Shown piece by piece: positions 1 through 4,522 of a stretch of 6,492 nucleotides of DNA. Below the pieces are notes generated by a model that saw only the letters and a list, made by a program, of their open reading frames with translations, did no database searches and was not told the origin of the DNA. The translations under genes were made by a program, and so were the position numbers. The stretch is from the NCBI GenBank assembly GCA_020425835.1, contig JAGQRC010000221.1, positions 1-6,492 on the forward strand. The letters are read 5' to 3'. Position 1 is the stretch's first letter. Each line of letters starts with the position of its first letter. The stretch is from Planctomycetota bacterium. Lineage in GTDB: Bacteria > Planctomycetota > UBA8108 > UBA1146 > JAJFFE01.

Positions 1-269
1 TGGTCCGGGGCGATCGACGCATTCCGCTGACGGCTCGCGAGTTCGCGCTGCTGCAGTTCTTCATGGAGCAGCCGGATCGCGTCCTGTCGCGAACCTCGAT
101 CCTGGAGAAGGTCTGGGATGCCAACTACGACGGCTTGAGCAACGTCATCGACGTCTACGTGAAGACGCTCCGACAGAAACTCGAGGCCGAGGGAGAGCCG
201 CGCATGATCGAGACGATTCGCGGGCGAGGCTACATCCTCCGGTCGCCGGACCGCGTCGAGACGCGGTGA
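1..269 (+). CDS. OmpR/PhoB-family response regulator, C-terminal DNA-binding part (5' cut by window edge)
   Basis: This is the last 88 codons of a response regulator, in the frame that begins at base 3. The start and the phosphoacceptor receiver domain lie outside the window. What remains is a complete-looking winged-helix effector domain of the OmpR/PhoB type. It has the LTAREFALL segment at the first helix, the SRTSILEKVW segment, then the recognition helix around SNVIDVYVKTLRQKL, and the closing wing hairpin IETIRGRGYIL. These are family hallmarks. In the family, phosphorylation of the missing receiver domain promotes dimer binding to direct-repeat promoter sites. The stop (267-269) is four bases before the kinase start, so the two are almost certainly co-transcribed and cognate. 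The target genes cannot be deduced from what is visible. Confidence 0.95.
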   Translation, partial: VRGDRRIPLTAREFALLQFFMEQPDRVLSRTSILEKVWDANYDGLSNVIDVYVKTLRQKLEAEGEPRMIETIRGRGYILRSPDRVETR

Positions 270-273
270 ACCG

Positions 274-2175
274 TTGCGACCGGTGAGAGAGCACTGCCCC
301 AGCTCGGCGACTCCCACGACGTCCACCGACGAAGGCGCGCCTCTCGAGCGGCGAGCTTCCGGGTGGTGGCCGAGGTTCAGCGTCTCGACTCGGTTGACCG
401 CGACGACGGCGGTCCTGACCGCCATCGTCTTCGTCGTCGCCGGTTGGGTGATCGACGCGGTCCTGACCACCGGAATCCACGACGACGGGGTCCACGCGGC
501 CGAGCGCGAGGCGCGAGTGCTCGCTCTCGGCGCCGTGCACCAGTGGCGCGAGCTGCAGAGTCGCGCCGGAGAACGCGAGCTCCGGACGATCGCTCTCGAG
601 TCTCCGAACTGGGCGTTGGTCCGAGGTGACGGTCGAGTGATCGTCGCCACCGGCCTGTTCGACGTGACCCCTTCGCTCGCGCGACCGTCGCAGGACCGTT
701 TGCTCGAGCGTGGCTCCGGTGAGAAACCGGTCCGCCTCGCGTCCGTGCCGATGTTCGAGGCGGTGCCGGACTCCTTGCGATCGCTGCCCGACTCGGTCCG
801 CGGACGAGTGGCGAGCGAGGTTCCCGCAGGAACCTATCTGAGCTCTCGACGCGAGATGCGCAGAGGTCAGCTCCGGTTCGAGGTCTCGATCGTCGAGGAC
901 GATCACCTGATCGAGCTCGAGCTGGACGCCGAGGGAACACTCATCGAGCGCGAGCGGAAGGAGCTGGTCTCCGATCTGAGCGTGATGCCCGATCTGTTGT
1001 CCTCGATTCGAGATCGCGAGCGGATGCTCGAGCTCGAGCCGGCCGTCTCCCGGTCGATCGTCGGCTGGCGCGCGGTGCAGGGACAGTTGGTCGCGGTGGT
1101 CGAGGACGAGACGCCGGAAGGGCCGACGCGGCGATATGCCGTCAATCGCCTCGGCGAGTTCTTCGAGCTCGACGGGGCGGGAACGATCATCGCCCCCGAC
1201 GACGCCTCCCGTCTCTGGGTGATCACCGCGCTCGATGCGGTCGGCGAGGTCGTCGCGACGAGCCGAGCCCGCGTCGCGGTCTGGCTCGGCTCCTCCGTCG
1301 CGTGGGGGCTCGTCGTCCTGGTCGGATGGTTCGTCACGCGGCGAGCGATGTCGCCGGTGCGTCGCATCGTGCGCGAGCTGGATGAGGTCGAGGTCTCGAA
1401 GCTCGACGCTCGATTGCCCGTGGAGTCCCCGGGGGACGAGTTCGGTCGCATCAGTGTGACGATCAACCGCATGCTCGACCGGATCGAGGAAGGGTACCGT
1501 CGAGAGCGGCGCTTCACCGGAGACGCGTCGCACGAGCTCCGGGGTCCGATCGCGAAGATCCTGGCTGACCTCGACGTGACCCTGAGCCGAGTCCGGACCA
1601 CGCAGGAGTACGTCGAAACACTCGAGCGTTGCCGCGTCTACGGACAGGGGATCCGGAACCTCGTCGACTCACTCCTGTGGCTCGCCCGACTCGACGCGGG
1701 TCGTTTCTCGGTGACCCGACGGTCGTTCGACCTGACGGAGCTGACCACCGATCTCATCGGCTCGCTCCCCGAGGACGAGACACGACGTGTCGAGCTCGAT
1801 CTCACCGAGGCACCGGCAGTGGTCATGGCCCGCGGTGAGCCCGATCTCGTCCGGGTCCTCTTTCAGAATCTCCTGCAGAACGCCCTTCGCCACAGTCCGG
1901 AGACGGAGCCGGTCGCGGTGCGCCTCCAAGCGCAGAACGGTCACGCTCGGGTCGTCATCGACGATCTCGGCCCCGGCATCCCGGAGGGACAGATCCGAAG
2001 CGTCTTCGCCCGTTTCTTCCGGCTCGACAAGGCGCGTTCACGTCGAACGGGAGGCGTCGGCCTGGGGCTCGCGATCGTCGACGAGATCGCTCGCGTCCAT
2101 GGCACCGAAGTGAGGCTGACGAACCGGGCGCCGCGCGGTCTCCAGGCGAGCTTCGATCTTCCGCGCCACGCCTGA
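274..2175 (+). CDS. Membrane sensor histidine kinase (PepSY-like sensor region, HAMP, HisKA, HATPase_c)
   Basis: This is a 633-residue sensor kinase that should autophosphorylate and pass phosphate to the regulator encoded just upstream. A Ser/Thr/Pro-rich cytoplasmic tail of about 40 residues precedes membrane helix 1 (about 41-63). A periplasmic region (about 64-333) follows, then helix 2 (about 334-354) and HAMP (about 355-407, with DEFGR at 388-392). HisKA carries the H-box SHELRGPI with phosphoacceptor His420. HATPase_c has the N-box QNLLQNALRH (Asn536), the G1 box DLGPGIP (Asp564), the F-box FARFFRL and the G2 box GGVGLGLAIV (593-602). Periplasmic residues 171-229 (LPDSVRGRV, then RFEVSIVEDD and ELELDAEG) read like a PepSY-like alpha/beta unit. 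Gly424 replaces the usual Thr four residues after the phosphoacceptor. The start is uncertain: TTG 274 has a weak GGTGA at 265-269, and GTG 283 is an in-frame alternative. The ligand is unknown. Confidence 0.95.
   Translation: MRPVREHCPSSATPTTSTDEGAPLERRASGWWPRFSVSTRLTATTAVLTAIVFVVAGWVIDAVLTTGIHDDGVHAAEREARVLALGAVHQWRELQSRAGERELRTIALESPNWALVRGDGRVIVATGLFDVTPSLARPSQDRLLERGSGEKPVRLASVPMFEAVPDSLRSLPDSVRGRVASEVPAGTYLSSRREMRRGQLRFEVSIVEDDHLIELELDAEGTLIERERKELVSDLSVMPDLLSSIRDRERMLELEPAVSRSIVGWRAVQGQLVAVVEDETPEGPTRRYAVNRLGEFFELDGAGTIIAPDDASRLWVITALDAVGEVVATSRARVAVWLGSSVAWGLVVLVGWFVTRRAMSPVRRIVRELDEVEVSKLDARLPVESPGDEFGRISVTINRMLDRIEEGYRRERRFTGDASHELRGPIAKILADLDVTLSRVRTTQEYVETLERCRVYGQGIRNLVDSLLWLARLDAGRFSVTRRSFDLTELTTDLIGSLPEDETRRVELDLTEAPAVVMARGEPDLVRVLFQNLLQNALRHSPETEPVAVRLQAQNGHARVVIDDLGPGIPEGQIRSVFARFFRLDKARSRRTGGVGLGLAIVDEIARVHGTEVRLTNRAPRGLQASFDLPRHA
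784..960 (+). other. PepSY-like segment in the kinase's periplasmic region
   Basis: Kinase residues 171-229 follow the pattern of PepSY/PepSY-like domains. A short helix begins LPDSVRGRVASEVP. A strand follows that reads LRFEVSIVEDD, where the family usually shows yEVel. Then comes ELELDAEGTLIERE, matching the family's closing strand with its hydrophobic, Asp, x, x, Gly turn. The family is associated with periplasmic or secreted proteins and occurs in some sensor kinases. The match is a pattern reading by eye and not a profile search. A further beta-rich stretch (about residues 255-305, with RYAVNRLGEFFELDGAG) lies between this unit and helix 2 and may complete the sensor fold. Confidence 0.5.
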
Positions 2176-2289
2176 TCATCCCACCACACTCGAGCAGCGC
2201 GCGAGCCGAGCGTCAACATGAGCGCCCGTTCATCGGAGGCTCATGGGGAGGACCGAGCGGTCGCGGAAGCTCGTCGTGCTCGGACACTC

Positions 2290-2314
2290 CGGTTCTTCGA
2301 CGGTCGTCGAACCG
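2290..2314 (+). terminator. Inverted repeat downstream of the kinase gene (possible terminator or 5'-UTR hairpin)
   Basis: CGGTTC (2290-2295) can pair with GAACCG (2309-2314). Inside, after a two-base mismatch on each side, CGA (2298-2300) pairs with TCG (2304-2306) around a CGG loop. There is no U-rich tract after it, so it is not a classical intrinsic terminator. It lies 115 bases past the kinase stop and 65 bases before the next start. It could end the upstream transcript, protect an RNA end or belong to the leader of the next gene. In DNA this GC-rich, some pairing is expected by chance. Confidence 0.3.
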
Positions 2315-2315
2315 C

Positions 2316-2341
2316 CCCGCGATCGCGTGGCCCATCGCGGG
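2316..2341 (+). terminator. Second inverted repeat, perfect 8-bp stem
   Basis: CCCGCGAT (2316-2323) is the exact reverse complement of ATCGCGGG (2334-2341), with a 10-base loop. It starts one base after the preceding hairpin, so the two would stack in tandem. Again there is no T-rich run behind it. Given its place 38 bases before the secreted-protein start, it could be a leader structure, an operator-like palindrome or a U-less terminator. The sequence alone does not separate these. Confidence 0.3.
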
Positions 2342-2379
2342 AGATGCCGAGCGACGCACGACGAAGGGTTTGGTGAGCG

Positions 2380-4341
2380 ATGCGAGTCGTTCTCGGAATG
2401 CTGCTGGTTCTCGGAATCACTGCCGGAGACGTGAGAGGTGGAGACGACGTCGAGTACACCGTCTTCCCGGTGCCGAGCGGGACCTTCTCGACGACGGGAC
2501 GAAACCCGTACTGGGTTCTCGAGCCGGGGTACCACTTGGTGTACGCCGGCGAGAGCGACGGCGTTCAGGAAGGCCTCGAGGTGACGGTGCTCGATGAGAC
2601 GAGGGTCGTCGACGGGGTCGAGACGCGCGTCGTCCTCGAGCGCCACTTCGAGGACGGGGAGATCGTGGAGATCTCGAGGAACTGGCTGGCGATCGATCGA
2701 GCCACCGGCTCGATCTACTACTTCGGCGAGGAGGTCGACATCTACGAGGACGGCGTCGTCGTCTCGAACGATGGCGCGTGGGAAGCCGGCGTGGACGGCG
2801 CGATGGCGGGCGTCCTGATGCCCGGGCGTCCGCTGGTCGGGGATCGCTACTACCAAGAGGTCGCGGTGGGCGTCGCCCAAGATCGTGCCCAGCATCTCAG
2901 TCTGAACGAATCCAGGGTCACACCGGCCGGGTGCTTCCACGACCTGCTGACCGTGCGGGAGACGACCCCCCTCCATCCCGACGACGAAAGCTTCAAGCGC
3001 TACGCGCCGGGGGTCGGGCTCGTCCAGGATGACGTGCTCGAGCTCGTGGAGGTCGGCTTCATCGGCATCGACGAGAGCGCGCTCGATCAACCGGTGGAGT
3101 TCACCCACCGGTTCCCCGGGACCGATCCCGTGACGTTCTCGAGCCGGGGCTCGACGCCCTACTGGATCCTCGAGCCCGGGTTCCGGCTCATTCTGGAAGG
3201 CGAAGAAGACGGCGCCGAGGAGCGGGTGATCATCACCGTCCTCGATCAGACGGAGTGCCTCCTCGGTATCGAGACGCGTGTCGTGCTCGAGCACCACTTC
3301 AGCGACGACGAGCTCGTCGAGGTGTCGCGGAACTGGTTCGCGATCCACGACCCTTCGGGCGCGCTGTTCTACTTCGGCGAGGACGTGGACATCATCGAGG
3401 ACGGCGTCGTGGTGAGCCACGACGGCGCGTGGCGCGCGGGTGAGGACGGTGCACGACCGGGCATCACGATGCCGGGGCTGCCGATCGTCGGGTCGCGCTA
3501 CTACCAGGAGGTCGCATCGGGTGCGGCGCTCGACCGCGCGGAGCACATCACGCTCGCGGGGAGCGTCGACACGCCGGCCGGCTCGTTCTCCGACGTGCTG
3601 GTCGTCGAGGAGACCTCGGGCCTGAACCCCGACGAACTCGGCATCAAGAAGTATGCGCAGGGCATCGGACTCGTCGTCGATGGTCCCGCGGAGCTGATCT
3701 TCTACGGGTACGTCGATCTCGGTGCGGGCCCGATCTACTTCCAGGACTTCGAGAGCTATTTGGAGGGTGCGAATCCGCTCGGTTGGGTCGACACCGCCGC
3801 GCAGAGCAGCCTCGAGGTCACGGACCTGTTCAACGTGCAGTTCGTCGGGGGCACCCGCGCGTTCCACACCGCATCGACCGAGACCAACATCCACTCGCAC
3901 TACAACGGGCTCCTTCCGAGCGGGAGTGGCTACGAGTACTCGGGACGACTGTGGATCTCGAGCGGCCAGGGCGGCGTCGGCGTCACCTTCTTCAGTGACT
4001 ACCCTCACTCCCACCGCTACTACCGACTGCGTCGCTATCACCTGAACTCGTTCCACATCACCGCCGATGGCAGCGAGATCACCGGCGGCGACGTCGACAC
4101 CTCGGTGGTCCCCTCCGCTCACGCGTGGTACCGCTTCCGAGTTCGCGTCGAGGATGTCGGAACTCGCACCGAGATCCGAGCGCGCGTCTGGCTCGACGGC
4201 ACCCCGGAACCGGAGGGATGGTCGGCCGACTGCTTCGATGATTCCCCGACTCGGATGACCGGAGGCACGATCGGCGTCTGGAGCTACTTCCACGGATCGA
4301 AAGCGTGGGACGAGCTCGAGGTCCGACCGTTGGCCGACTGA
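2380..4341 (+). CDS. Exported protein with two tandem copies of a beta-rich domain and a C-terminal jelly-roll domain
   Basis: This 653-residue protein begins with a short, typical signal peptide (MRVVLGMLLVLGITAG). There is no lipobox Cys, so it should be exported and not lipid-anchored. Copy 1 (residues 42-228) and copy 2 (259-445) align end to end without gaps. They share PYW[VI]LEPG, ETRVVLE, YFGE, EDGVVVS, DGAW, YYQEV and a final YAxGxGLV. This pattern resembles uncharacterised secreted bacterial proteins that start NPYxPLxPGTxWxYEG; I know no assigned activity. Residues about 450-653 (YFQDFESY, then WYRFRVRVED and RVWLDGT, ending WDELEV) look like a concanavalin/LamG-type jelly roll, often a carbohydrate-binding or wall-associated module. 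GAAGGG (2363-2368), 11 bases upstream, is a plausible ribosome site. No enzyme active site is evident. A structural or binding role at the cell surface is an inference. Confidence 0.85.
   Translation: MRVVLGMLLVLGITAGDVRGGDDVEYTVFPVPSGTFSTTGRNPYWVLEPGYHLVYAGESDGVQEGLEVTVLDETRVVDGVETRVVLERHFEDGEIVEISRNWLAIDRATGSIYYFGEEVDIYEDGVVVSNDGAWEAGVDGAMAGVLMPGRPLVGDRYYQEVAVGVAQDRAQHLSLNESRVTPAGCFHDLLTVRETTPLHPDDESFKRYAPGVGLVQDDVLELVEVGFIGIDESALDQPVEFTHRFPGTDPVTFSSRGSTPYWILEPGFRLILEGEEDGAEERVIITVLDQTECLLGIETRVVLEHHFSDDELVEVSRNWFAIHDPSGALFYFGEDVDIIEDGVVVSHDGAWRAGEDGARPGITMPGLPIVGSRYYQEVASGAALDRAEHITLAGSVDTPAGSFSDVLVVEETSGLNPDELGIKKYAQGIGLVVDGPAELIFYGYVDLGAGPIYFQDFESYLEGANPLGWVDTAAQSSLEVTDLFNVQFVGGTRAFHTASTETNIHSHYNGLLPSGSGYEYSGRLWISSGQGGVGVTFFSDYPHSHRYYRLRRYHLNSFHITADGSEITGGDVDTSVVPSAHAWYRFRVRVEDVGTRTEIRARVWLDGTPEPEGWSADCFDDSPTRMTGGTIGVWSYFHGSKAWDELEVRPLAD
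2503..3063 (+). repeat. Tandem domain copy 1 in the exported protein
   Basis: This encodes residues 42-228. A hand alignment against copy 2 has no gaps over 187 residues and about 108 identities (roughly 58 percent). The copies start 651 bases apart, so an internal in-frame duplication is the simple explanation. Cys185 in this copy is Ser in copy 2, so it does not form a conserved disulfide. Confidence 0.85.
3154..3714 (+). repeat. Tandem domain copy 2 in the exported protein
   Basis: This encodes residues 259-445, the second copy of the domain at 2503-3063. Conserved blocks include PYWILEPG, ETRVVLE, the SRNW tetrad, FYFGEDVDI, EDGVVVS, RYYQEVA and TPAG. The 30-residue linker between the copies (229-258) holds FTHRFPG. 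It echoes the VFPVPSG run just before copy 1, so the repeating unit probably starts a little earlier than marked. Confidence 0.85.
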
Positions 4342-4522
4342 CGGAGGACTTCGCCGAACGAAGGCGGACGGGGTCGATCGTCGTCGCGGCGAGTTCGACC
4401 TCGGCCCTCCGGTCCGAGCACAGCCGTGAGGTTCGAGCCCGTGCCCTCGTCACTCCGCCCCGACGACATGGCGCGCCGCCGGTCGCCTACCATCCCCCCG
4501 GTCGATCGGGTACAAGCCCGTC
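4342..4522 (+). other. Intergenic region before the GH38-like gene
   Basis: These 181 bases show no convincing gene. Short inverted repeats are present: GGTCGA (4372-4377) with TCGACC (4395-4400), CTTCG/CGAAG (4349-4363), and CCCG/CGGG around the GTCGAT loop (4497-4510). None has a T-rich tail. I see no good -35/-10 pair, although a promoter for the next gene must lie here or further upstream. Only weak purine-rich sequence (ATCGGG, 4505-4510) precedes the next start. Confidence 0.4.

Noticed and set aside
145..1533. 462-residue open frame on the minus strand across the kinase
   Set aside because: It is antisense to an unmistakable histidine kinase. Its translation is a low-complexity Arg/Asp/Gly-rich sequence with no motif.
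2243..2434. 63-codon plus-strand frame between the kinase and the secreted-protein gene, with GGAGG just upstream
   Set aside because: The GGAGG (2235-2239) is only three bases from the ATG, the product has no recognisable pattern, and the frame overlaps the first 55 bases of the signal-peptide gene. It also runs straight through both inverted repeats. A tiny real gene cannot be excluded but is not supported.
2230..4293. 687-residue open frame on the minus strand across the secreted-protein gene
   Set aside because: It is longer than the plus-strand gene, but it has no signal peptide or domain pattern. Its own internal repetition merely mirrors the plus-strand duplication. The plus-strand protein has a signal peptide, hydrophobic patterning and gap-free conserved repeats.
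4372..4400. Inverted repeat GGTCGA/TCGACC after the secreted-protein gene as an intrinsic terminator
   Set aside because: The six-base stem spans a 17-base loop and has no T-rich tail. Such a match is easily produced by chance in sequence full of TCGA-type words.
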